From positions 1 to 64,000 of the forward strand of contig JAOCPU010000008.1 of the NCBI GenBank assembly GCA_035772785.1: 64,000 nucleotides of DNA. Direction: 5' to 3'. Numbering within the stretch: position 1 is the stretch's first letter; each line of letters opens with the position of its first letter. The notes beneath the pieces were generated by a model, which saw only the letters and a program-made list of their open reading frames with translations, was not told where the DNA came from and ran no database searches. The DNA comes from Phlebiopsis flavidoalba. Lineage: Eukaryota > Basidiomycota > Agaricomycetes > Polyporales > Phanerochaetaceae. The translations under genes were made by a program, and so were the position numbers. Of the stretch, positions 55,230 to 64,000 are shown one piece after another.

Positions 55230-56768
55230 CTCATCGTTCGGTGCTCTGTAGACCGTGTCGACATATTTCCCTATCACCCCCCACCTCCGGACCTTCCTCG
55301 CCCCCTTACTCGTCCCTCCCCCAGGGCGACAAGATCCAGGCAGAGTTGTGAGCAGCAGCCCTCCGCGCCTTGCGGAGCGGACCCACGTCACTGACGGTCA
55401 GGCCCGCCCGTTTTCTCCCAGACGTCTGGGAGTCGACGGCGATGGCGGCCTGGTAATTCGTGCAGCAATAAAAGACCACGCGAGATGTGAGACCACCGTC
55501 CTTAGATCAGTTCGTGACGAGAGCGGGCAGGGGTGTTACAGCACTGATTCCCACGCTCGATCGCGTAATTTTACTACCGCCCGGAGTTTTGGCGGCGGCG
55601 TCCTGACTTACGCTACTCGTGCGGACTACCATCCATTGTACCCCAGACCGTGACCAAGAAACGGTCACTGCCCTAAACGAGCTCAGTGTTTCTGTGGCCT
55701 TTGACGGCTCGTCCACAAACCAAGCCCTCTGGTGGTGATTCGGACCAGTCTACCTTCCGCCCCGCCGCGATCTTCAAGGACCCCTCGTCCAGTGGCGGAG
55801 AGAACATCTAGCCTCGTTCGATCGAACCGAGTGCTTAACAACACAAACGATTGGGCACCCCAACCGCACCAACTACCGCCATCACGCCAAGAAGACTACA
55901 ATGGACCAGGCAAAGGACGTCGAGCCCTGGTTCGGTATCGAGCAGGAATACAACGCTCTATTTGACATGGGACGGCACCCCCCTACGGCTAGGCCCAAGG
56001 GCGGTTTCCCGGGTCCCCAGGGTCCCTACTTACTGCGGTGCCGGTAAGCCCACCCCACTGCAGTGCTCTCAACCTGTGCGCTAAATATTGCTATTCGCTA
56101 CTCTCAGGAGCGTGGCAAGGTCTTCGCCGTGACCTGATTGAGGACACACTACCGTGCATCTGTCTCTATGCCGGCCATCAACATCTCTGGTATCACTAAG
56201 CCGAGGTCTCCTCCGCCCTCCCAGTGGGAGTTCCAGGTCGGCCCGTATGTGACGGGTATCTCCATGGGTGACCACCTCTGGATGTCGCGCTACCTCCTCG
56301 TCCGCATCGCCGAGCAGTGGGGCATCAAGGTCTCCTTCCACCCCAAGCCGCTCCAGGGCGACTGGAACGGCCGCTGGGCGCGCACACCAACTACTCCGAC
56401 CAAGGCGATGCGCGAGCCGCGGTAGGCATCAAGGCGATCGAGGCGGCCATCGAGAAGCTCTCGAAGCGGCACGACGAGCACATCGCCGTCTACGGCGAGG
56501 ACAACGACCTCCGTCTCACCGGCCGCCACGAGACGGGCCACATTGGCTCCTTCTCCATCCGGCGTCGCCAACCGTGGCGCGTCCATCCGTATTCCCCGCC
56601 ACGTCGCGGCGCAGGGAATGGGCTACCTCGAGGATCGTCGCCCGGCCTCCAACATTGGTGCGTCCTTCTATTCCCCGCTTGGCGTCGGGATTGTGCTGAT
56701 GGGAAATTCTATTGCAGACCCCTTACCGTGTCACCGGCATCATCGTCGAGACCACCTGCATTCTCTAG
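55230..56768 (+). CDS. GLN1: Glutamine synthetase (type II)
   Basis: Glutamine synthetase makes glutamine from glutamate and ammonia with ATP in the cytosol. The first exon reads [11 protein letters not shown] (55.33 kb) and the next GVDGDGGL (55.44 kb). Later parts are VTALNELSV...FDGSSTNQA (55.65-55.72 kb, beta-grasp), RPAAIFKDP (55.76 kb), [20 protein letters not shown] then PWFGIEQEY (55.86-55.95 kb, substrate/metal Glu), SQWEFQVGP (56.22 kb), [20 protein letters not shown] then [16 protein letters not shown] (56.26-56.38 kb), HTNYS (56.39 kb), [20 protein letters not shown] (56.44 kb), [20 protein letters not shown] (56.5 kb), [13 protein letters not shown] (56.56 kb) and [10 protein letters not shown] (56.62 kb). 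After an intron [15 protein letters not shown] ends at 56766-56768. All parts match fungal GlnA. The N-terminal codon is not fixed, and frames shift several times. Confidence 0.94.
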
Positions 56769-57134
56769 ATGGTAGACACACAGACTAATAGCGGATGTCT
56801 AGAGGGAATGTGCGACTGTATTCCTTGTATTATTCCGGTTGTATATTGAAGGAACAAAAGGGAAAATCTATGAATCTGAATATACATACAGCTACTCACG
56901 ATTCGATCATTCGCTTTGTGTGGGGCGTACACAAACATGACTCACCAATAATGCCCAGCGCAAGATCTGACTCGACTCGTGTGTAGAAGCGATAGCCTAT
57001 TTAACATTAACAGGGTCAATTGATACAGGGAGGGAATCATGACGCAGAACAACACGCTGCCCAGAGACAAATCATATATAACGATACTCGTACAACCGAC
57101 GACACTCGTAATCCGTTCGTAAAAATCCCCAGCC
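56769..57134. other. Intergenic region between convergent GLN1 and VID27
   Basis: AT-rich spacer with likely polyadenylation signals for both genes (for example TGTATATTGAAGG near 56840). No gene. Confidence 0.5.
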
Positions 57135-60100
57135 TTACCACGGGCTGTTCACAATACCAGAGCGGCTGCGTCCAGCAGGGGCAGTCGCCAATGACGCACG
57201 CGTCGGCCGTTTGAGCTGCTTCTTGTTGACCGCCACAACATTGTTCTCCATCGCGACGATCTGTATCAAGAAGAGTGAGCTTATGACCTGACGGACACGG
57301 GCAGACCAGGACGCACGATTTCCTTGTCGTCGCCAAACTTGAAGTTGTCCTGCACGCGACGGGTGTCCTCGTACCTGCGCCAAGAGCGTCAGTCCCACGG
57401 GTGTACGTATGCGAGCAGCGCACGGCACCCACTTCTTGATCTCGTACTTGTCCAGCTGGCCCTTCTTGACCTTGGCAAAGTCCCACGCGACGACGTACTC
57501 GCCCGTGGACGTCACGATCGCGTTCTCCTCCTGGTCCTGGCCCATGTTGAATCTGCACAGTCGCATGAGTACAAAAAATGCGCAAAGAGAGCCAGAAAGA
57601 CGAAACGCACCTCGCGGGGGAGAACTCGACGGGACGGGACATGTACGCGGACGTGCTCGGCGCGAAGCTGCAGGCGGCGCGGGATGGGCTTCGCGTTCGC
57701 GGGGAAGCTGCGGTCGAAGCCGAGCGAGCCGGGTGTAGGCGGCCCTCGCCGATGAGGGTGGTGTCGATGAGCAGGAGGTACGTCTTGGTCGTCGCGCGAC
57801 GATCCAGCGGCCGTTCGCGGTGACGTCGATGCCCAGGATCGGGTCGCCGAGCGGCGGCGGCAGCGCCGTCTTTGCGTTCTTGCCGATCGCGTCGAACAGC
57901 CGGATGTCGCCCTTTTCGCTCGCGACCCGCGAGCTTGCCCGACGCGGTCGTCGTCACGCCCGAGAACTTGTTCTTGCTCACGTATTGCTTGTATTGGCTG
58001 TCGACGAGCTTGTCGCCGGAAATACGCGGGTCGATGCGGTAGATCGCGTTGCCAGAGGCACCGACGATGGTCTGTTCGGGAGTCATTTGCGCGAATTTGG
58101 ATTCGGGCGCGATGTGTCGGACGGGTATGTCGTCGTTGACTTTCCATTCCTCGACAATCTTACCAACTTCGAGATCGAGATGGAACAGCGAGTTGGGCGA
58201 ATCCTTGTCCATAATGACCATCTTGGTATCTTGGTTCGTGAAGCATGACCTGAGATGACGGCTTTATATAATTGTTGCATCTTCCAAACGAGATTAGTAC
58301 ACACCTGGAGGGCATGATTGTTTTGTTGCCTTTTGGCGCCGCAATCTTGCTGATAGTCGAGTAGTACTTGACCTGTTCGCCGTTGTGGTTGAAAACGCCA
58401 ATGTTGTTTCCGCGCACCACATATGAGCGATCGCCCTTGTAACCAACCGTCAGCTGAGAGTTCTTCTCGCCTCGGCCAAGTGCTGGTGGTTGATCCTCAG
58501 GGTCTTCTTCGTATTCTTCCTCGTCCAGTTCATCCTCGTCATCTTCCTTGTCTAGTAGTTTTGTTGTTCGGAAGTCAATGGAAAGACTGGTAATGTAGCA
58601 CATACCGAGCTCATCAGCAACTTCGTCCTCCTCGTCAGACTCATCGTCTGCATCCCGCATGATGACATCTTCATCAAGATTTGCACTCAAAACATACGCC
58701 TGCTCTTCAGCCTACGATTTGAGGGTGAGTTGCTTATTCAGGTACTCTGGGTGTCAAACCAACCTTGGCCTTTGCCCATGACTCCTGGTGGAGCGACTCC
58801 CACATTGCGCGTGTAAAGAGCGTCTTGAACTCCTCATATGGCTCCCCCTCCCACAGAGCAACACACCAGCTACTGATGTTGCCTGCTTCGCTCTGATAGT
58901 TCCATGTAAGAGACTGTAGAGCTTGAGCCCCAGCGTTGGTTCATTATCCGAGTCAATGCGACGATGCCCAATCACCCATCTCTTCCCCTTTTGCCACACA
59001 TTGAGCGTGTAGTTGTGTGCGTTGCCGTGGACTGGGCGTGTGATCTGGACGATAGAATCGCCTTGGAACTCGAACTGACGTCGTTCGTTCACAAAAGTAA
59101 TGAAGCCCGGCAGTGACAGAGATTATGATTTCGACACTCGGGTCGTCAGCAGGAGGTGGTATGGTCCACATCTCCGCTTCTGAATCGAGTTGTGAGTTGG
59201 TCTCTGCTTCTGAGGTGGCGGCAGTGGCTTGAGAGGATGAGGGGGTCTCGAAAGGGGGGTGGGGTGGCGGGGGCGGTTTGTCTGCTGGGGGAGGGGCGGC
59301 AACTATTCTAGTAGCTTTACCTTTCCTTTCTGACAGGGGGCCTCAAGAAGGGTACGATTAGGATAAGAACAACATAAAAAGCAAGTTTCAGAGTACATAC
59401 GTCCACATGAATTGTGATAGTTCTTTCGTCAGTAGTGTTATCGTGGCGCTTTGTCTGTACTTGCGCTCGAACATGGCCCGATACATGCACGTCTCGAAGA
59501 ATGCTCTTGTGGGTGCATTTGTGCCAGTGGCGACGAATTCGTAGAACTCGTTGATGTCACCGTCGATATCCCTCCAGATAAACGTGGGTTCGCCTTCGGT
59601 CTCTCCCAGTGCGGAACTCGAGCTCTCCTCACTGATCAAGAACACTCGTTCCTCATCAGCTATAACGCGAACAATGCGATTAGGGATAGAACGCTCAGAG
59701 CTAGAATATAACGCACGCACATTCTTCTTCTTCCTCTAGCAGTTCCTGGTCGCCCTCCTCATACACCCTAGTGATCACCAGCTGGAAATGGTGTTCCACT
59801 GCCGGCACGCGGCGGATAGTAGCCATTGCATCTGTGTAGCTGAAGCGCGTGTAATTAAGGCCACTCACAACATAGCGGAGGCGAGTACACTCACATACAT
59901 TCTCTTGCGCGCGAATTGTCTCCTCTCGAACGAGGTTCAGCTGACCCTCTGAGATCTTCACGACCTCTGCCGCATTGGGATCATCTTGAGATAAACAGCA
60001 TGATGTCAGACTTCGCAGGGTTCTCAAGAAATCAGACTGGAGGACTCACGCCAGACTTTGCCAAACACTTTGAAAGAAAACTGTCAGCGTTGTATCTGTC

Positions 60101-60141
60101 ATTTACCTGTCAACACACTCACGGCTTCTAAAGATATTCAT
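57135..60141 (-). CDS. VID27: Vacuolar import and degradation protein 27 homologue
   Basis: Vid27 was defined in yeast in the vacuole import and degradation pathway for fructose-1,6-bisphosphatase; its biochemical role is unclear. The start at 60139-60141 gives MNIFRSRE, then VFGKVW after an intron. The N-terminal domain shows DDPNAAEVVKISEGQLNLVR (59.97 kb), IRRVPAVEHHFQLVITRVYE (59.81 kb), DEERVFLISEE (59.65 kb) and FYEFVATGTNAPTRAFFETC (59.53 kb). LFTRAMWESLHQESWAKAK (58.82 kb) leads to a long acidic linker (DEEDEVADEL; EDDEDELDEEEYEEDPEDQP, 58.6-58.5 kb). The C-terminal propeller-like part has SYVVRGNNIGVFNHNGEQVK (58.42 kb), SNSLFHLDLEVGKIVEEW region (58.18 kb), IVGASGNAIYRIDPRISGDK (58.06 kb), KTYLLLIDTTLIGEG (57.77 kb) and IVAMENNVVAVNKKQLKRPT (57.24 kb). 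The stop is 57135-57137. Good family match. Confidence 0.92.
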
Positions 60142-60341
60142 GGTGATAGAGGCAAGTGGAGAAGAGGCGTGTCACGCTCTCTGCGGACAACCGTGACCCA
60201 TGTATCGCGCCCGCGTTTCTGTCACCAATTCAGTCACAGAGATTGGCGGGAACGTGACAGCGCGTCGGATGTTCACGCATCTAAACTGAATTGACTCCAA
60301 CATCGTTCACATCCGAGTCTCCAGCCTGTTCCGACGACAAA
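60142..60341. promoter_or_regulatory. Shared upstream region of VID27 and the gene starting at 60342
   Basis: Two hundred bases separate the VID27 start from a plausible start codon on the other strand. No conserved element was identified. Confidence 0.4.
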
Positions 60342-60790
60342 ATGCCTAGCACACCGCCGAGACCATCAGACTTTCTACAGGTACGTAAAACGCCTTACTT
60401 ATGTCTCAACTGCGTGCTCAGGTAGCATCTATACTTCAAAGCCTCGGCTTGAACGAACCGACTGCACGCCAGACATGAGAAATCGTTGGCACCAATCTCC
60501 TACGGACTATGTCAAGTTACTGGGAGTAACGCTTCCAAATTAAGCTTGAGCTCCTTCCAGGTATAACCCCTTCAAGAACCTGGCGAATGCGTCACCAAGT
60601 AGTACTAAGCCACGATCGCCACTGGTTCGCACATATTCGAAACCGCGTAAGATTGGGGCCCCAAATTGTTTAAGAGTTCTTACAGGGGATGACCGCAGTC
60701 ACGTCGTAACGCCATGCAGAACGTTATCGCCACCCACCACTAGGAAGGTGTTCATTCGCACTGATCCTCTCTCTAAGGGATCCTAGCTTC
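60342..60790 (+). CDS. 5' part of an unidentified gene
   Basis: A start at 60342 gives MPSTPPRPSDFLQ, ending at a good donor (GTACGT at 60381). After a 40-base intron the reading continues VASILQSLGLNEPTARQT. Further coding-like pieces are KNLANASPSSTKPRSPLVRT then YSKPRKIGAPN (60.58-60.67 kb) and TPCRTLSPPTTRKVFIRTDP (60.71-60.77 kb). The Ser/Thr-Pro-rich, basic composition suggests a nuclear, CDK-regulated protein, but this is inference. The 3' end was not found; it may run on past 61 kb. Confidence 0.4.
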
Positions 60791-62021
60791 GACCCACGGA
60801 CAAAGAACTTTGACGACTTATAGGGCGAAGCATTGATCCGGTTACTGCGCACATCTCGTGTTTTTTCTTTGGACATGTGAAGCATTCAAAACCACCACTA
60901 ATAATAAAACTGTGTCTAGAGTGACAATGAGGCATATCTTCACGACGAAGAGCGTACAGGTGAGCCTAGTAAATATAGAATACAATGACAGTATGTGTTG
61001 GCGACACAGTGTATCCGAGGTTGTGTGTGTGGGTAGGAGCGTACAAATGACTCCCCCGGCAATCGGCTACAGATGAACCCCTAGCAGGATCATAGGAAAT
61101 AAGAGGTCGTGACAAGTTTCATCAAGAAGCATCGTCAATGTGAAGAGAGTAGTGAGAACATTAAAATCAAACAATGTCCTGGCAGGTATGTCCGCGGTCG
61201 CGAATCGAGTGTAGGTGTTATTTCTGTTCGGACATTCCCTCGTCAACAGTTTCCGCAAAGGACCCGTGGCACGGGGGTTGTTCTAGTCACTGCAAGCCCA
61301 CGGCCGACAACGCTGCTTCTAGGGCTCACTACAAGGACGCGCTGGTCGATCGAAGATTGTGGGCGTTGCCCTGAATCTCACCGGAACGTCTACTTCGGCC
61401 TCTCTTCGCTCCGCCTGGCACCTCAGGCTCTTTCCTCGCATGCCTGGTCGTCGATTCTCGCGAAGCGGCCCGAGATCCGAAGATGCGGGACAGAAACTCA
61501 GCACTTCGCGCTTTCACGCTTGCGCTGAGCTCCATTGGCACGCGAGTGCCATGGACCACGACGGCTGTGGCCAAGTGCTTTGTCTTGACCGAAGGCTGCC
61601 GTCGGCCCCCGCACCAGCTTGTACAGCAGCTCATCCGAGCTCCAGGTATAGCGTGCTTCGTCGCCGCAATTCTAGGAGAGCTTCAGAGCTAGTTAGAGGG
61701 ACGAAGAGAGGAGCTGAAGACGCCTCGAGGGACGGTGGTTGTTGGGGGGTGACCGGCGTGTTCGGGCGTTTGGAGAGTGGATTCTCGGGCGGAGATACGC
61801 GAGTATGTCGTGCATAACCTATCAGATCACGGTCAGGCACGATAACAGTTATTAGTCATAGGCTCGATTTTATACTCACGGATGCCGCTGTAGCGTCTCT
61901 GTCAAGGAAAATATGCAACGTCGAGGTATTGGGCAAGTCATAAAGGCCCGATTTGGAGGCTAGGTTGCTGTTGGAAGATAGGCACGGAAGGATTGTCGTC
62001 CGCCTCGCTCAAGCGAGAGCT

Positions 62022-62034
62022 CCCCCCCCCCCCC
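62022..62034. repeat. Poly-C tract of 13 bases
   Basis: Uninterrupted C13 run, a likely site of length error. It is in a region without an assigned gene. Confidence 0.9.
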
Positions 62035-62739
62035 GGTCGTCTCCGGCTCTTGCGGCACTGTTTTGGTGCAGGGGAGCAGAGACTGCAGATACGTCGACAA
62101 CAATGAACACATCTTGACTTGACAATGAGCGTCTTCATTGTCGCCTTGTCGCGTTGTGATCGCACTGGTCTCCAATGAGACAATGGACTTTGGCAGGATC
62201 AAGGTTCCCTGATGGCAACGACCCCTGACAAGAGGATTAAGTTCGAAAGGCGGTCTGAGGAGGGGGAAAGCGGGGAGGTTGACGCGGCACACGCGGGAAC
62301 AGGACGGGAATGAATCAATCGGACTTGAGTAACAGGCCGTTTGGGGCTCGTGTTCACGGTGCTCGGAAAGCGTAGGTGCTGGTAGGACTTGGCTACCTCC
62401 GATCATCGCGTCCCCCCCGGTACAGCGCGATGGTAGGGGCCGGTTTTGGGCGAGGGCCGCACGGTATGATGGCGTTTACTCGGGGTCTTCCTCCGAGTTC
62501 CTCATCGTCATCAGGAATACGGGATTCCATGGGATGGCTGCAGTCCCTCCATGCTGCGCGAATATATCGAGGTGGCAAATCCTACATCCTCTTCCTCTTC
62601 AGACAAACTATTACAAGCTATTGGTTCCACGACCTTCAAACCCTTCCTGGAACGAACGCGTCCTCAAGCAATGGCCCTTGCCTAGCGAGCTCTCATTGGG
62701 GTTGGTACGGGACACACAGGTGTTTCAGCACGCGTCCCG

Positions 62740-62754
62740 TTTTTTTTTTTTTTT
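62740..62754. repeat. Poly-T tract of 15 bases
   Basis: Uninterrupted T15 run within a + strand frame of unknown meaning; it would code for Phe repeats if translated, which is unlikely in a real protein. Confidence 0.9.
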
Positions 62755-64000
62755 ATGCGCCGCCAATACGGTTGTAGCGGCCTATTGCAATCAAAGGCGC
62801 TCTCTCATTCTGTGGCCCCTATATACGAATGGGTTTAAGAGGGCGCGTACGGTGCTGCAGAGGTTGCTTGCTGAACCTGCGAGGAAACTGCCCCTAGACC
62901 AGTTCATCGCGGTTCATGAGAGTCCGATGTGTCTGTGCAGTCTTCTGAGGAAAAATCTTGTTGAGCGAAAATGAAATGCCCGAGGACGAGCGATGGCCGA
63001 TATTTTATGGTGAGGTAGCGAAAGGACTTTCGAGCTTTCCGTTTACTTCCGCATACCGATGAGGTCTGCATGGGGCTAGTATTAGGGATGGAAAAGTGCG
63101 CATGCCAAAGATCGACCGAGACGTGGACTATTGTGGACACTTGGGCGATGGTCGGGAGATTGGAATGAAAACGTAGTTGCTAGATCAAAGCAACACGGCG
63201 GGGGGAACGAAGTCATGAGGCACAAAGGCGTGCACGAGTGCGATGAGGCGTGAGTAACTGAAATAGAGGAAAGTACAAACAGACAGGAAACAATAATCCC
63301 AGGAGCCCATACACAATAAAGTTACGTCCTGGCCTTTTTCTGGGACAATAAAATCTCTTACCACGTCTGGCCAACCACAATGCAGGGTAGTTATGCGGCG
63401 GCGTCTCTGACCCCGAAGTCAGTCTTGTCCGGTTCCTCACACACGTACACCGCCTAGTCGCGTCTTGTTATTCGTGAGAACCGGAGTGCCGAGGACATTG
63501 AACGTCAAACATGCAGCCCGCTGACACAGATTTCTTCGCCGCACACACTGTTCAATATACATCCAGGGAGAAATGATCAGTCGTTGGGCAGCAGCCTCTC
63601 TCTCAATCACTGTCGTGTTCAGCACCTGTTGGACTCATCAATCCCGCATGCCTGGACGCTCCCCTCCCCACACTTCACCAATCGCTAAGGAGAAAGAGAT
63701 CCCAGTCGCACCTGAGCCGGAACCTTATTCCAAGTTGCCTCTGCAGAGTAGCACTACTCTCCAACGCAAGAGCAAGCAGGTTCTGCTGCCCAGGAGCTGC
63801 CAACCAACGGTCCGAGTTTACGCTCGTACGCCCACTGTAAAACGAACAGGCGGTCTTGCCATTGCGACGAAGCGCGGCACGATCGCGAACAGACGCCTGC
63901 TCGCGTTGTCTGGCTTGATGATTACCTTCAACCCCTCTGTCGGGTGCTGCTCGTTCTTCCGTACATAGTCCACTTTGCATTTCTTCTATTCTTTTTCTCA

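Larger units (their letters stand above)
60791..64000. other. Right end: no gene I can identify
   Basis: Open frames of 130-150 codons occur at 61359-61817 (+), 61960-62406 (-), 62376-62977 (+) and 63573-63968 (+), none with a recognised motif. The + frame around 62534-62974 has a plausible helical end (RARTVLQRLLAEPARKLPLD). Homopolymers are present: C13 at 62022-62034 and T15 at 62740-62754. A gene or degraded gene may lie here, but I cannot support one. Confidence 0.35.

Overview
This window is nuclear DNA of a filamentous fungus, most likely a basidiomycete of the Agaricomycetes type. The evidence is dense gene packing on both strands, many introns of about 45-70 bases with GTRNGY...YAG borders, fungal housekeeping genes, and an Argonaute and several other proteins whose recalled homologues are basidiomycete. 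No bacterial features, CRISPR arrays, rRNA genes or convincing tRNA genes were seen. All protein identifications come from reading exon fragments by eye and from memory of the families; no database search was possible.

Layout. 1-3.8 kb is accessory: a possible degraded retroelement tail, then a 1.19 kb element with imperfect terminal inverted repeats. 3.9-10.1 kb holds a long coiled-coil gene (+) and two unidentified minus-strand genes. 10.3-14.8 kb carries PDB1 (-), a short-chain dehydrogenase/reductase (+) and an amidohydrolase-2 family enzyme (+). 15.4-19.3 kb is an Argonaute. 20.6-25.1 kb has an unknown disordered protein and a calcium-regulated mitochondrial carrier (SAL1/SCaMC type). 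25.5-33.1 kb has HIS4 (-), a fungal alpha/beta hydrolase (-) and IDH1 (+). 33.3-36.3 kb has a conserved fungal protein of unknown function (-) and the AP-1 sigma subunit (+). 37.2-40.9 kb has an unknown gene (-) and a ceramide synthase of the LAG1 family (+). 41.0-43.6 kb has a Gfd2/YDR514C-like exonuclease-fold protein (-) divergent from a CENP-A histone (+). 44.5-47.4 kb is a large low-complexity Ser/Pro/Arg-rich gene (-). 50.7-54.8 kb has RRN7 (-) divergent from an ER DnaJ protein of ERJ5 type (+). 55.2-60.1 kb has glutamine synthetase (+) convergent with VID27 (-). 60.3-64 kb holds no gene I can name.

The genes do not form one pathway. Three touch central mitochondrial metabolism (PDB1, IDH1, SAL1) and two amino-acid metabolism (HIS4, glutamine synthetase), which is ordinary for a fungal chromosome arm. 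Several pairs are divergent with short shared intergenic regions, so shared promoters are likely.

An important caveat: almost every conserved gene is interrupted by single-base insertions or deletions, often in homopolymers, while the residues on both sides remain conserved. This looks like uncorrected long-read sequence rather than decay. Exon boundaries and gene ends given here are therefore approximate unless a stop or start codon is stated.
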